A program made the translations under genes and the position numbers. From positions 1 through 48,705 of the forward strand of contig DVFS01000058.1 in assembly GCA_018713115.1 (NCBI GenBank): a DNA stretch of 48,705 nucleotides, in the 5' to 3' direction. Origin of the DNA: Candidatus Galligastranaerophilus faecipullorum. GTDB taxonomy: Bacteria; Cyanobacteriota; Vampirovibrionia; Gastranaerophilales; Gastranaerophilaceae. Each line of letters starts with the position of its first letter. Within the stretch, counting starts at the first letter, position 1. Shown one piece after another: positions 1 to 9,733 of the stretch. The notes beneath the pieces were generated by a model. The model worked only from the letters and a program-made list of their open reading frames with translations, did no database searches and was not told the DNA's origin.

Positions 1-53
1 TCTTGTTTTCGGTTGCTTGCTTCCTTACCGTACATGAGCATTTTTTTAAGGTG

Positions 54-59
54 TATAAT
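54..59 (+). promoter_or_regulatory. Probable -10 box for bioA
   Basis: A perfect TATAAT lies 23 nt before the bioA start codon. I see no convincing -35 hexamer at the normal distance. The ribosome binding site AGGAGAG at 73-79 fixes the bioA start. Confidence 0.45.
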
Positions 60-82
60 TAAATCAACAGACAGGAGAGAAT

Positions 83-1438
83 ATGACTATACCGACCGAC
101 GAGCTTGTGCAAAAAGATTTAAAACACATATGGCACCCCTGTTCCCAGATGATGGATTATGAGGAACTAAAGCCTATAATTATAAAAAGCGGCGAGGGTG
201 TAAATTTGTATTCTTACGACGGCAAAAAATACCTTGACGTTGTGAGTTCGTGGTGGTGTAATCTTCTGGGGCACTGCAATAAGAGAATAAGTGCGGCGGT
301 TAAACAACAGCTCGATACTTTAGAGCATGTTATATTTGCAAATTTCTCTCATATTAAAGCAATAGAGTTATGTGAAGAGCTGGTCAAAGTTTTGCCGCAT
401 GGCTTGGAAAAATTTTGTTTTACGGACAACGGCTCATCGGCGATTGAAGCTGCGATGAAGATGAGTTTTCAGTACCACTATCAAACAGGCAACCCTCAAA
501 AGACGCGTTTTATGGCATTATCGGATGCATATCACGGTGAAACCATAGGTGCTCTTTCAATAGGCGGGGTTGATTTGTATTCTCAAATATATAAACCTGT
601 TTTGCTTGATATAATAAGGATTCAAGCCCCTGACTGTTACAGGTGCCCGTTTGGTCAAAACTGTAAAAACTGCGATGCGCAGTGTATCAAATATGCACGG
701 CAGGAATTTGAAAAACACGGCAGAGAAACCTGCGCGATTGTTATTGAACCGCTTGTTCAGGCGGCTGCAGGCATGAAAATTTATCCTCCGGTTTATCTTA
801 AGAAACTGCGCAAACTCTGTGACAGTTACAATGTGCACATGATAGCCGACGAGATAGCAACGGGTTACGGCAGAACGGGAAAAATGTTTGCCTGCGACCA
901 TGCGGGAATTTCACCCGATATTATGTGTCTTTCAAAAGGCCTTACCGGCGGCTATATGCCCATGGCTCTGGCGGTTGCGACAAATGAAATTTACGATGCT
1001 TTCTATGCGCCCTATCTTGAAGGAAAAGCATTTATGCATTCGCATACGTACAGCGGCAACCCTCTTGCCTGTGCTGCAGCATGCGAGGTTTTGAAAATTC
1101 TAAAAGAAGAAAAAATTCTTGAACATGCCGCACAAAAGGCTCTTTACTTCAATGCACTGTTAAAGGAAAAATTCTCTTCACACAAGAATGCGGGCGATAT
1201 AAGGTCAATCGGTCTTATTAACGCTATAGAGCTTGTTAAAAACAAAGATACCAAAGAGCCGCTGGATTCAAACAAAAGAACCGGATATCAGATATATAAA
1301 GAGGCGCTTAAAAAAGGTGTAATATTACGGCCTCTCGGCGATGTAATTTACTTTAATCCTCCGCTTATAATCGAAAAAGAGGATATGGATTATGCCGCAG
1401 ATGTTGCTTATAAGTGTATGGTAAAAATCCTCGGTTAA
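83..1438 (+). CDS. bioA: Adenosylmethionine-8-amino-7-oxononanoate aminotransferase
   Basis: PLP-dependent class III aminotransferase of biotin synthesis. It uses S-adenosylmethionine as amino donor to convert 7-keto-8-aminopelargonate to 7,8-diaminopelargonate in the cytoplasm. Visible landmarks are the N-terminal WHPCSQM motif, SSWWCNLLGH, the cofactor-phosphate region GSSAIEAAMKM, YHGETIGA, the DEIATGYGRTG segment and the Schiff-base lysine K285 in LSKGLTGGYMP. A small cysteine-rich insert (CYRCPFGQNCKNC) near residue 190 is known from some BioA subfamilies. At 451 aa it is the normal family length. AGGAGAG four nt before the ATG supports the start. No other biotin gene is in the window, so the rest of the pathway must lie upstream or elsewhere. 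Confidence 0.95.
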   Translation: MTIPTDELVQKDLKHIWHPCSQMMDYEELKPIIIKSGEGVNLYSYDGKKYLDVVSSWWCNLLGHCNKRISAAVKQQLDTLEHVIFANFSHIKAIELCEELVKVLPHGLEKFCFTDNGSSAIEAAMKMSFQYHYQTGNPQKTRFMALSDAYHGETIGALSIGGVDLYSQIYKPVLLDIIRIQAPDCYRCPFGQNCKNCDAQCIKYARQEFEKHGRETCAIVIEPLVQAAAGMKIYPPVYLKKLRKLCDSYNVHMIADEIATGYGRTGKMFACDHAGISPDIMCLSKGLTGGYMPMALAVATNEIYDAFYAPYLEGKAFMHSHTYSGNPLACAAACEVLKILKEEKILEHAAQKALYFNALLKEKFSSHKNAGDIRSIGLINAIELVKNKDTKEPLDSNKRTGYQIYKEALKKGVILRPLGDVIYFNPPLIIEKEDMDYAADVAYKCMVKILG

Positions 1439-1456
1439 TCTGCGGCAAATTTTTTT
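1394..1456 (+). terminator. Possible terminator overlapping the bioA 3' end
   Basis: A 9-bp inverted repeat (GCCGCAGAT at 1394-1402, ATCTGCGGC at 1438-1446) is followed after three A by a run of seven T. The 35-nt loop and its position inside the bioA reading frame make it weaker than a classic intrinsic terminator. Confidence 0.4.
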
Positions 1457-1515
1457 CTTCAGGGGTTTTGTATTTTTTGTCACAAATTACCAAAAGCAGC
1501 GACAGAGGAATTTTT

Positions 1516-3231
1516 ATGCATATTAATCCGATTCAAATTAACACAAATTATAATTTTAAAAAACAAAACACGCAAACAGATACTGAAGAAGCCCTGCAGG
1601 CGCGGCCTGCGCCGCATATTATGCCGACATACGCTCATTATCTGAGCTTTATGGGCGGCAGCAGTTTGAATTTAAAAGAGAGTATAAAAAATCTTGACAG
1701 ATTGGCGGACGCCGAAGGAGAAAATTTCCCGCCGGATATAAGAGAAGCCGCGCTTGAAGTGCTAAAAGACGGCAATCCTGCAGGTAAAACACTTATTGAT
1801 ATTCATAAAGATAAATATTCACTTCTTAAGGACTGCTATGACCTTGATGACGTAAAAAGTATTTTCGATGAGTTTTCGGCGGTAATTCCCGACAGAGAAG
1901 TTGATTACACGCCCGATTCTTTTGTTGCAAAAGTTAAAAACGGCGAAATTGAAAACTTTAATAAAGACGAAGACCTTGCCTTTCAGCTTTTGAAATTATA
2001 CTGGGCTGAGGGCTTTTCGCTTAATGATCTCAGGGAATACAGCGGTACAAACCTGTACCACACGTTGTCCAAGTTTAATATACCTACAATGGATAGAAAC
2101 TATGCCCATATACTCAAGTTTTCGGATAAGGATTACAATGAACGCCTGACGCAGCAAATGGCTCAAAAAAGAATGGAGAGCATGGACAGGCGTGTTCAAA
2201 AAAACGAAGGAGAGCCCGTTTACATTCCGCGCGGCCCTTTAAGCGATGCGCATAAAAAACATATATCACAAGGGCTGATAAAGCACTATGCCGAACATCC
2301 GGAGAAATTATCCCTTATGTCGCAAAGGCAGAAGGAGTATTTTGAAAATAACCCCGAACAAAAAATAATCATGCAAAAAGTCATGGATTTTGCCTGGAAC
2401 AAAACACAGGAAGGCAGAAGCGTAAAAAAATATATGGTTAAATTTTTTAAAAAGCAAAGAGTGGCGCTTGATGAAAATGTTTTTAGTTCCGATTCTTCAA
2501 AAATGACAAAACCGCAGCAAGAGGCGTTAAAGGAATTCTGGAAGAGAAACCCCTGGGCAAAGGGACATTTTTCAAAAGCTGTTGTAAAAGGCTGGGAAAA
2601 CGTCAAAAGTGCAAAACCGGAGGCTCAAAAAGAGTCTGCCGGCATAAAAACGCCGCTTAATCTTGTTCCTGCGGGCTATGTTGACGATGTAAAAAAATGG
2701 ATTACTAAAAACGCTAAAGCTGCCGACTTTTCCGAAGTATTTGACAGTGTAAAATCGGGTGCTGCGGATGCTGATACTTTTGCTGCTTTTACGGTTATAA
2801 GCGACGGTTATCTAAAAGACAATCCTGAGGTTGCCGATGTTTTAACGAGTGCTCTCGGGGGTGCGCTTATGTCTGTCAGAAATGAAATCAGAAAAGGAAA
2901 ACTGCCTGAGGGTATTTCAAATAATAAAGATTTCCTTGACGCCGTGGCGCTGAATATAGAAGATTTATTTTATCCTAATGGTTTTAAAACATACAAATGC
3001 GACGGAATTGATGTGCCGAGAATGATTTCCTATGATGAAGCGGTGGAAAAAATGAGTATTATAACTCAAATTTCCGCACTGCATAATCAGGAAAATTTCT
3101 GTCCTTATCTTGAGAAGAAAATTAATCAATCGTACGAAATTATGCGCCGCGGAACAAATGCTTCGTCAAAACTTGCCTTTCTTAAATTTTTGGGTGAAGA
3201 TACGGAGGATATTTTCAGGCCGCAAAAATGA
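1516..3231 (+). CDS. Unknown protein with NUMOD-like repeats and MxIN N-terminus
   Basis: A 571-aa protein that I do not assign to a family. The ATG at 1516, preceded by AGAGGA at 1503-1508, is preferred over an in-frame start at 1414 that lies inside bioA. The N-terminus reads MHINPIQIN, with no hydrophobic signal. Residues about 239-310 contain PLSDAHKKHISQGLIKHY followed by MSQRQKEYFENNPEQ, and about residue 330-370 has PQQEALKEFWKRNPWAK. These resemble the helical NUMOD-type modules found beside homing endonuclease domains, but no GIY-YIG or HNH catalytic centre is visible. The C-terminal half is predicted helical and without recognisable motifs. The similarity may reflect a DNA-binding helix module or simple convergence. 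Function is unknown. Confidence 0.75.
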   Translation: MHINPIQINTNYNFKKQNTQTDTEEALQARPAPHIMPTYAHYLSFMGGSSLNLKESIKNLDRLADAEGENFPPDIREAALEVLKDGNPAGKTLIDIHKDKYSLLKDCYDLDDVKSIFDEFSAVIPDREVDYTPDSFVAKVKNGEIENFNKDEDLAFQLLKLYWAEGFSLNDLREYSGTNLYHTLSKFNIPTMDRNYAHILKFSDKDYNERLTQQMAQKRMESMDRRVQKNEGEPVYIPRGPLSDAHKKHISQGLIKHYAEHPEKLSLMSQRQKEYFENNPEQKIIMQKVMDFAWNKTQEGRSVKKYMVKFFKKQRVALDENVFSSDSSKMTKPQQEALKEFWKRNPWAKGHFSKAVVKGWENVKSAKPEAQKESAGIKTPLNLVPAGYVDDVKKWITKNAKAADFSEVFDSVKSGAADADTFAAFTVISDGYLKDNPEVADVLTSALGGALMSVRNEIRKGKLPEGISNNKDFLDAVALNIEDLFYPNGFKTYKCDGIDVPRMISYDEAVEKMSIITQISALHNQENFCPYLEKKINQSYEIMRRGTNASSKLAFLKFLGEDTEDIFRPQK

Positions 3232-3261
3232 TGTAGATGATGTAGATGTTTATTATTATGA

Positions 3262-3291
3262 TTGACACCGCAATGTAAAATATTTTACAAT
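3262..3291 (+). promoter_or_regulatory. Promoter of the RND efflux operon with embedded palindrome
   Basis: TTGACA at 3262-3267 and TACAAT at 3286-3291, with an 18-nt spacer, form a near-consensus sigma-70 promoter. The perfect 16-bp palindrome TGTAAAATATTTTACA (3274-3289) fills most of the spacer and overlaps the -10 box, the classic position for a repressor operator. Confidence 0.75.
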
Positions 3292-3306
3292 ATTGTCAGG
3301 ATTTTT

Positions 3307-3332
3307 TGTTGCGTATGCAACACTTTGTTGCG
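3307..3332 (+). repeat. Second inverted repeat in the RND operon leader
   Basis: TGTTGC (3307-3312) and GCAACA (3317-3322) are exact inverted arms around GTAT. A third copy of the half-site, TTTGTTGCG, follows at 3324-3332 just before the ribosome binding site. It may be a second operator, or a small leader hairpin with the third copy as a competing pairing partner. Confidence 0.5.
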
Positions 3333-3345
3333 AGGAGAATGAGTG

Positions 3346-4530
3346 ATGAAAATTAATATGACAAGGAAACAGTGGGCGGCGGTAGTTCTGCTTGTGATTA
3401 TTGTTCCTATCATATACAATAAAACGGCGGGTTTTATAGGCGGCATGATTCAAAAGCGCGCCATGATGATGCCCAAAGAGGTCGAGGTTGATAATCCGCA
3501 TATAGAAGAGGTAAATGTTTCGGCTGAATCAACAGGCAGAGTTGAGGCTCAGTATTCGGTTGATGTTATAGCCAGGGTCTCAGGTTTTCTTTTGAAAAAA
3601 TACTTTAAAGAAGGCGATTTTGTTAAACGCGGGCAGCTTCTTTTTCAAATAGACCCCAGGGAATTTCAAATTGAAGTCAATAACGCAAGAGCTACCGTTA
3701 ATCAGTACAGTGCGCTTTTAAAAAACGCACAGCAGGAGTTGAACCGTGCAAATGCTCTTATAAAAGAAGATTTGATAAGCAGATCTGATGTTGACCAAAG
3801 CCTTGCGGTCAGAAACCAAAACAAGGCACTCTATGACGCTGCCCGTCAGCAGCTTGAGCTTGCAAGAGTGAATCTGAGTTACACTACAATCAAATCCCCT
3901 ATAGACGGCAGAATAGGCAAAGTCAACATAACAGAGGGCAACTATGTTACCCCCACATCGGGTTCTCTGGTTAATATTGCAAGTATCAGCCCCGTGTTTG
4001 TAACTTTTAGTCTTAAAAGTGATGATTTCGCAAAATTATTGCGGGCAAGCGACAGATTTAAAGATGTAATCGTTCGGGTGCAGTTTGCCGACGGTGGCTG
4101 GTATAACAAAACGGGTAAAATTAACTTTGTGGACAATAAAGTGGATAAGGACTCCGGTTCTGTTACCATGCGAGCCACTTTTGATAATGAAAAAAGCTGG
4201 CTTATGCCGGGCGACTATTTAAAAGTAGAGCTTGTTGCGCCCAAAAAAGTTCAATTTGTGACAATTCCGCAGGCATGCACCAAGGGGGATGCCATGAGCG
4301 GCTATTATGTCTGGACTGTTAAAGACAATAAAGCCGTTAAAACCAATATCAAAGTTTCGGACGATATAAATAACAACTGGGTTGTCGACAGCGGTCTGAA
4401 TCTTAATGATGTTGTCGTGGTTTCGGGCACCCAAAATATAGCCGCGGAAGGCCAGAAATTGAAAGTTATACAAAAAGTTAACACAGAAGAAAAACAAACG
4501 GAAAAGACTGATGAAGCAGATATTCGATAA
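3346..4530 (+). CDS. RND efflux periplasmic adaptor (membrane fusion protein, AcrA/MexE type)
   Basis: Adaptor linking the inner-membrane RND pump to a TolC-type channel. The N-terminus has one hydrophobic segment (about residues 9-27) serving as membrane anchor or uncleaved signal. Next comes a beta-barrel/lipoyl half-motif ([31 protein letters not shown]), an alpha hairpin (about 105-165), the returning lipoyl half ([14 protein letters not shown]...GNYV) and the C-terminal membrane-proximal domain. GAGGAG at 3332-3337 fits the ATG at 3346; a GTG directly before it at 3343 is an alternative. The C-terminus overlaps the pump gene by 20 nt, so the two are translationally coupled. Substrate cannot be told from the sequence. 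Confidence 0.92.
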   Translation: MKINMTRKQWAAVVLLVIIVPIIYNKTAGFIGGMIQKRAMMMPKEVEVDNPHIEEVNVSAESTGRVEAQYSVDVIARVSGFLLKKYFKEGDFVKRGQLLFQIDPREFQIEVNNARATVNQYSALLKNAQQELNRANALIKEDLISRSDVDQSLAVRNQNKALYDAARQQLELARVNLSYTTIKSPIDGRIGKVNITEGNYVTPTSGSLVNIASISPVFVTFSLKSDDFAKLLRASDRFKDVIVRVQFADGGWYNKTGKINFVDNKVDKDSGSVTMRATFDNEKSWLMPGDYLKVELVAPKKVQFVTIPQACTKGDAMSGYYVWTVKDNKAVKTNIKVSDDINNNWVVDSGLNLNDVVVVSGTQNIAAEGQKLKVIQKVNTEEKQTEKTDEADIR

Positions 4531-7500
4531 AGAAAAACTGTTCTTTTTTATACAAAAGCCCAGATTTGCACTCGTAATTTCCGTGTGTATAGTTATTCTC
4601 GGCGTAATTTCCATGCTGAGTCTTAAACAGGAGAGCTACCCCGATGTTACTCCGCCGCAGGTCAGGGTAAGCGCTTCTTATCAGGGGGCAAGTGCCGAGG
4701 TAATAGAGTCCTCTGTTGCTACGGTGCTTGAAAACAAATTAAACGGCGTTGAAGATTTGACGTATATGACCTCAACTTCAAATGACGGCAGTTACTCTCT
4801 GACACTGTATTTTAAAGTAGGTTCCGACAAGAACATAAATCTTATGAATGTCCAGAACAGAATTCAGCAGGTGCAATCCCAGCTGCCCGAGGATGTTCAA
4901 AGAACGGGTGTTACAGCGATAAGCCGCTCTTCCGGCTCCGGTGCCGTTATATTAACTCTGTATCCCGAATCGGGTGAGTGGTCACAGCTTGATTTAACAA
5001 ACTACGGTTCTATTTATATTAAAGATGAATTAAAACGTGTAGAAGGCGTTGCCGATGTCAGTGTTTTCGGGGGCGGAAATTATTCCATGAGAATATGGCT
5101 CGACCCTCAAAAAATGGCGGGCTTAAATATATCTACAAGTGAAGTTCAGAGTGCTATTACATCGCAAAACACCCAGGTAACGGCAGGCGCTCTGGGGCAG
5201 CTGCCGACAGATTCCAAACGCGCACTTCAAATTACACTTAAAACCGAGGGCAGGCTCGATGATGTTAAAGAATTTGAAAACATAATCATACGTTCTAATT
5301 CTGACGGTTCAAACGTAAAGATTAAAGATATAGCACGTGTGGAGCTGGGCGCAGAGTCTTATTCAAACCTTGGCCTTGTAAACGGAAAACCGTCTGCCGT
5401 TGTTGTTATTTCACAGCTTCCTGACGCCAACATTATAAATCTTTCAAAAGCTGTTAAGGCAAAAGTCGATGAATTAAACTCCAGGCTTACAAACGGGATA
5501 AAGATTTTATATGTAAAAGATGACGCTGATTTTATCCATGAGTCCATGAAAGAGGTAGAATTTACAATTCTGCTTACTGCGGTTATTGTTGTTATTATAA
5601 TATTCCTTTTCCTCGGGGACGCTATGGCAACTCTTGTTCCATGTGTTACTATCCCCGTTTCGCTTATAGGCACTTTTTTTGCTCTGAAGGCGTTTGGTAT
5701 GTCTATAAACCTGCTTTCACTTTTTGCACTTGTGCTTGCTGTAGGTGTGGTTGTGGATGACGCTATTGTTGTAATTGAAAACGTTAACCGCCACATTGAA
5801 GAGGGCAAATCTGCAATAATTGCAACGCAGCTTACCATGCAGGAGGTCGGCTCCTCCCTTGTTGCAATGGCAATGGTTCTGATGGCAGTTTTTGTGCCTA
5901 TTATTTTTATGGGCGGTATGACAGGTGTTATGTATAAACAGTTTGCCGTTTGCATTGCTGTTTCGATTGCAATTTCCGCCATTTGCGCACTTTCTCTTTC
6001 GCCCGCCATGTGTTCTCATTTCCTGGGCAGACATAGTGATGATGAAAATAAAAGCGGCAAGGGTTTTGGTATCACTAAACATCCTCAATTCAGACAGATT
6101 AAGGAAACTCTTGCGGGTAAGACAAAACTGCTTGTAGAAAAATTCAATAAAGTTTTCTCAAAAGTAGAAGACTTTTATATGGAATATGTGAAAAAATTTG
6201 TATATAACAAAAAACTTGTAATAATATTCTATCTTTCAATAGTTGCACTTACACTCTTTAGCTTCAGGGTTATATCTACAGGCTTTATTCCGGATGAGGA
6301 TCAGGGTATGCTTCTGGCCAGTATTACCCTGCCTGACGGTGCCTCGCTTCAACGTACCGAGGAAGTTTCAAGAAAATTCACCGAGCAGATTAAAAATATT
6401 GAGGGTATAAACGCTGATAAACTTACTGTTTTCGGCGGTGACGGTGCCACAAACCAATCCACGGTTATCATTCAGCTTAAAGAATACAAAGAAAGACGCG
6501 TAAGCCCTGTTGATTGGGTTATAAGAAAATTTCAGGGCCGTCCGACTGACCTGTCGCATGTTGCAATATTGAATCAGATTCGTGCTGTTGCGGCCAATAC
6601 AAAAGAGGCTTCAATCGTGGCATTTTCTCCTCCGGCTATTATGGGGATGAGTATGATGGGCGGATTTGAGTTTCAAATGCTCTCTCAGGGTGAATATACG
6701 GCGCAGGAGCTTGAAAGCTGGGCAGGCAAGCTTGTAGCCGCAGCAAATCAAGACCCTTCTCTTTCGAGCGTCTATACGTCCTTTCAGGCTAATGTACCTC
6801 AGTATATAGTAGATATTGATTATGAAAAAGCAATGGCGCAAAATGTTGATTTGCAGGAGTTATATACGACGCTTTCTTCTACTCTGGGCACCAGATATGT
6901 TAATGACTTTAACAAATACGGCCGTGTATTTAAAGTTCAAATGCAGGCGGAAAGCAAATTCAGGGACAAAGCTTCTGATTTGTCGGGAATTTATGTAAAG
7001 AACAAAAACGGCGTTATGGTGCCTATTTTATCTATTGTAAAATTAAGACAGGCCGTAGGCACGGCTTCAATTTCAAGATACAACCAGTATGAGTCGGTGC
7101 AAATTCAAGGTCAGCAGGCTCCGGGTAAAAGCTCGGGCGATGCCATGAATGCAATGGAGGAAGTTGCTAAAAATACCCTTCCTTCCGATATGACTTTTGA
7201 CTGGTCGGGTACTTCGGCTCAGGAAAGAGAGGCATCGGGTCAAACAGCAATGGTTGTAGGCATGGCGCTTGTGTTTGTTTACTTGTTTCTTGTTGCTCTC
7301 TACGAAAGTTATACAATACCGGTCGCCGTACTTTTGATTTCACCCATTGCTGCGCTGGGTGCTTTGATATTTCAGATGATGATTAACCAGTCTTTTGATA
7401 TTTATTCACAGGTCGGTATGATTACGCTCATAGGTCTTGCTGCAAAACAGTCTATTCTTATCGTAGAGTTTGCAAAAGAAGAGCACGAAAAACACGGTCT

Positions 7501-7774
7501 GGGTGTTAAAGAGGCTGCCATAAAAGCTGCAAAACTCAGATTCAGGGCGATTATGATGACGGAGCTTGCATTTATTATCGGTGTGCTTCCGATGATTTTT
7601 GCACAGGGTGCAGGTGCTAATTCAAGAATTTCGGTTGGCTCTACCGTGTTTGGCGGTATGATTGCAGCAGCAACACTCGGTGCTGTTATGACGCCGGCGT
7701 TTTATGTCATTGTTCAGGAATTTGTCGATAAATTCCCTAAAAGAGAGATTACCCGGAAAGACTTGGAGATGTAG
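4511..7774 (+). CDS. RND multidrug efflux pump, HAE1 family (AcrB-like)
   Basis: Inner-membrane proton-driven transporter of 1087 aa, the usual size for a hydrophobe/amphiphile exporter. It has the twofold pattern of the family: TM1 followed by a large periplasmic loop, TM2-6, TM7 followed by a second loop, then TM8-12. Proton-relay residues are present: adjacent aspartates D416-D417 in TM4 ([14 protein letters not shown]) and lysine K979 in the [12 protein letters not shown] segment of TM10. TM10 and the GVLPMIF motif near the end are well preserved. It overlaps the adaptor gene and is followed 7 nt later by an outer-membrane channel, giving a complete tripartite operon. Regulation is probably through the palindromic promoter at 3262-3291. 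Confidence 0.95.
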   Translation: MKQIFDKEKLFFFIQKPRFALVISVCIVILGVISMLSLKQESYPDVTPPQVRVSASYQGASAEVIESSVATVLENKLNGVEDLTYMTSTSNDGSYSLTLYFKVGSDKNINLMNVQNRIQQVQSQLPEDVQRTGVTAISRSSGSGAVILTLYPESGEWSQLDLTNYGSIYIKDELKRVEGVADVSVFGGGNYSMRIWLDPQKMAGLNISTSEVQSAITSQNTQVTAGALGQLPTDSKRALQITLKTEGRLDDVKEFENIIIRSNSDGSNVKIKDIARVELGAESYSNLGLVNGKPSAVVVISQLPDANIINLSKAVKAKVDELNSRLTNGIKILYVKDDADFIHESMKEVEFTILLTAVIVVIIIFLFLGDAMATLVPCVTIPVSLIGTFFALKAFGMSINLLSLFALVLAVGVVVDDAIVVIENVNRHIEEGKSAIIATQLTMQEVGSSLVAMAMVLMAVFVPIIFMGGMTGVMYKQFAVCIAVSIAISAICALSLSPAMCSHFLGRHSDDENKSGKGFGITKHPQFRQIKETLAGKTKLLVEKFNKVFSKVEDFYMEYVKKFVYNKKLVIIFYLSIVALTLFSFRVISTGFIPDEDQGMLLASITLPDGASLQRTEEVSRKFTEQIKNIEGINADKLTVFGGDGATNQSTVIIQLKEYKERRVSPVDWVIRKFQGRPTDLSHVAILNQIRAVAANTKEASIVAFSPPAIMGMSMMGGFEFQMLSQGEYTAQELESWAGKLVAAANQDPSLSSVYTSFQANVPQYIVDIDYEKAMAQNVDLQELYTTLSSTLGTRYVNDFNKYGRVFKVQMQAESKFRDKASDLSGIYVKNKNGVMVPILSIVKLRQAVGTASISRYNQYESVQIQGQQAPGKSSGDAMNAMEEVAKNTLPSDMTFDWSGTSAQEREASGQTAMVVGMALVFVYLFLVALYESYTIPVAVLLISPIAALGALIFQMMINQSFDIYSQVGMITLIGLAAKQSILIVEFAKEEHEKHGLGVKEAAIKAAKLRFRAIMMTELAFIIGVLPMIFAQGAGANSRISVGSTVFGGMIAAATLGAVMTPAFYVIVQEFVDKFPKREITRKDLEM

Positions 7775-7781
7775 AGTTCTG

Positions 7782-9482
7782 ATGAAAAATATTATATGCT
7801 CAATTCTAATATGTTTTTTATTTGCAAACAGTGCGTGCGCTTTTAGTTTGTTTAAATCAAAGGATACAGTAAGTCATGCCGGTGAAAATTACGCAAGTGA
7901 GAGCGATTTAATTGACAGTGACATTGAGGCTGCCGAGTTTTTCATTTATGACAATGAGGACTATATTGCGCAGGAGTCCGATGTTATAGAGGGTGAAAAA
8001 AAGAAATGGTTTAACTTTAAATCCCGCAATAAAAAAGTGCAAAAAGAGGAAGAAGTTTATATTATAGAGCCCGAGAAGAAAAAAAACCGCTTTAAAAAGA
8101 TGTCTAAAAAAGATATAAGAAAAGAGGAAAAGAAAAGGGCTAAAAGTGAACAAACAAAAAAAGACTCTTCTAAAGAGGCTCAGGGAATGTATGAAACCAA
8201 GTTCCCCGAGATAACCTCAAAGATTGAATATAATGATATGAACGGCGAGGTAACACTTGTCGACTGCATTAAACTTGCGCTTTCAAATCACCCCGCGATA
8301 GTTTCCGCAATAAGTAACGCGCAGATTTACGAATCGCGTATCGGACAGGCCTGGGCTAATTATTTTCCGACAATAAGCGCAGGCGCCAGTTATTCCCGAA
8401 ATGACATGCTGAACACAATGGGCAACAATGCTTATATGAGGATGATGCAGCAGAGGTACAATATGTTTTATGTGCCTACAATTACCGCTAATATGTTGTT
8501 GTTTGATTTCGGCAAAACAAAAGCAAATGCCGACATGGCGCGCAGGAATTATGAGTCTTCAAGATTTGACGCGGAAACAAGCATAGAAAGTGTTATCTAT
8601 AATGTTAAAGTTGCCTACTATAATATGGTTTTCGCACAGGCTCAAAAAATTGTTTATGAAGATACCGTAAAAGACTACGAATTGCAGTTAAAGCAGGCTG
8701 ATGCTTATTATAAAATAGGTAAAAAAGCAAAAATTGATGTTACAACTGCTCAGTATAACCTCGGAAATGCAAAAGTAAATCTCATTAAGGCAAAAAATAC
8801 CCTTGAACTTGCAGCAGTTGAACTTGCAAATGCAGTCGGTATTCCGCAGCTGGAAAATGTGATATTGAAGGATAAATTAAATACCAAGATGTATGATGTT
8901 AACTTTCCGGATTTGATAAAAACTGCCGAAGAATCAAGACCCTCCCTGCTTTCTGCGAAAAAGAAAATGGATGCGGCCGAGCTGAATATAAGAAGTGCAA
9001 AAAGAGCGTTTGCACCGGATTTAAGCGCTTTTGGGTCGTATGACCACGGCGGAAGGCAAATTGACAGCGACTACGGCTATCAGTTCGGTGTTCAGTTTAA
9101 CTATACTTCCTTGAATTTAATGTCTCTTAAAAAACAGCTGGATGAAGCAAATGCAACATACAAAAAATACGCTGCCGACTACGAACAGGCAAAGCAAAAT
9201 GTTTATCTTGAAGTAAAAAGCGCCTATATAAGTCTTTTAAATTCCCATGATAGCCTTGGCGTGGCAAAACTTGCCTTGCAGCAGGCAAAAGAACAGCAGT
9301 ATCAGGCTTTTAGAAGATATCAGGTAGGTCTTGGAAATGCAATAGAATTTAAAGATGCGGAAAATACATATCTTAATGCCCAGCTGAGTTATTATTCCAA
9401 TTTGCTTGATTACAATGTAAATGCTGCTGAGCTTGAAAGAGTAATAGGCGCCCCCATTAAAGAAACAAATATTGATTTGTAA
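7782..9482 (+). CDS. TolC-family outer membrane efflux channel of the RND system
   Basis: Outer-membrane factor completing the upstream pump. The start at 7782 is chosen because it gives a clean signal peptide (hydrophobic MKNIICSILICFLFANSACA, cleavage after ANSACA); a longer in-frame start would overlap the pump gene and bury the signal. The mature protein begins with an unusual highly charged, low-complexity stretch (about residues 40-135), very rich in Lys, Glu and Asp. Two OEP repeats follow (TLVDCIKLALSNHP..., LLFDFGKTKANADMARRNYE..., and a second half ending VGLGNAIEFKDAENTYLNAQLSYYSNLLDYNVNAAELERVIG), predicted to form the helical tunnel. Length 566 aa exceeds typical TolC by about the size of the charged insert. 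Confidence 0.9.
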   Translation: MKNIICSILICFLFANSACAFSLFKSKDTVSHAGENYASESDLIDSDIEAAEFFIYDNEDYIAQESDVIEGEKKKWFNFKSRNKKVQKEEEVYIIEPEKKKNRFKKMSKKDIRKEEKKRAKSEQTKKDSSKEAQGMYETKFPEITSKIEYNDMNGEVTLVDCIKLALSNHPAIVSAISNAQIYESRIGQAWANYFPTISAGASYSRNDMLNTMGNNAYMRMMQQRYNMFYVPTITANMLLFDFGKTKANADMARRNYESSRFDAETSIESVIYNVKVAYYNMVFAQAQKIVYEDTVKDYELQLKQADAYYKIGKKAKIDVTTAQYNLGNAKVNLIKAKNTLELAAVELANAVGIPQLENVILKDKLNTKMYDVNFPDLIKTAEESRPSLLSAKKKMDAAELNIRSAKRAFAPDLSAFGSYDHGGRQIDSDYGYQFGVQFNYTSLNLMSLKKQLDEANATYKKYAADYEQAKQNVYLEVKSAYISLLNSHDSLGVAKLALQQAKEQQYQAFRRYQVGLGNAIEFKDAENTYLNAQLSYYSNLLDYNVNAAELERVIGAPIKETNIDL

Positions 9483-9546
9483 TACATAATGCAGGCGCCA
9501 AGATGGGTTGTTAATGAAAGTTAAATCCGTTATTTACGCCGCTATG

Positions 9547-9606
9547 TTCTAAAAGAAAGCCTTATAGCCTTTATTTTAGGGATGACATATAAGGCTGTTT
9601 TTAGAA
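9547..9606 (+). terminator. Long hairpin downstream of the RND operon
   Basis: Two nested stems: outer TTCTAAAA (9547-9554) with TTTTAGAA (9599-9606), inner AGCCTTATA (9558-9566) with TATAAGGCT (9588-9596) followed by GTTTTT. It lies 64 nt after the channel stop codon and probably ends the operon. Because the T-run also belongs to the outer stem it could instead be a structured 3' element. Confidence 0.5.
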
Positions 9607-9631
9607 TGTAAGCATTCAAGGTAGTTCTCCA

Positions 9632-9653
9632 AATGTTAGGTTCAACTAACATT
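9632..9653 (+). repeat. Small perfect hairpin in the convergent intergenic region
   Basis: AATGTTAG (9632-9639) pairs with CTAACATT (9646-9653) across a 6-nt loop. A further mini-hairpin GAATG/CATTC lies at 9604-9617. No clear T-run follows. Role unknown. Confidence 0.4.
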
Positions 9654-9695
9654 ATTATAAAATTAATTTTTGTTGCGGTCAAGCTTTTTTTAAAA

Positions 9696-9726
9696 AATAA
9701 CCCCCGCTTTTTAAGAGGGGGTTATT
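9696..9726 (-). terminator. Intrinsic terminator of the CHAP protein gene
   Basis: A 10-bp stem, AATAACCCCC (9696-9705) with GGGGGTTATT (9717-9726), has an 11-nt loop. On the minus strand it is followed by a run of six T. It sits 8 nt past the CHAP gene stop codon. Confidence 0.85.
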
Positions 9727-9733
9727 GGAATAT

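Noticed and set aside
3343-3345. GTG as the start of the RND adaptor
   Set aside because: The ATG directly after it has better spacing (8 nt) from GAGGAG; the difference is one residue.
5359-6009. Long minus-strand open frame opposite the RND pump gene
   Set aside because: It is a shadow of the pump gene: low-complexity Ser/Thr/Ile-rich translation, no start signal, and full overlap with a clearly real gene.
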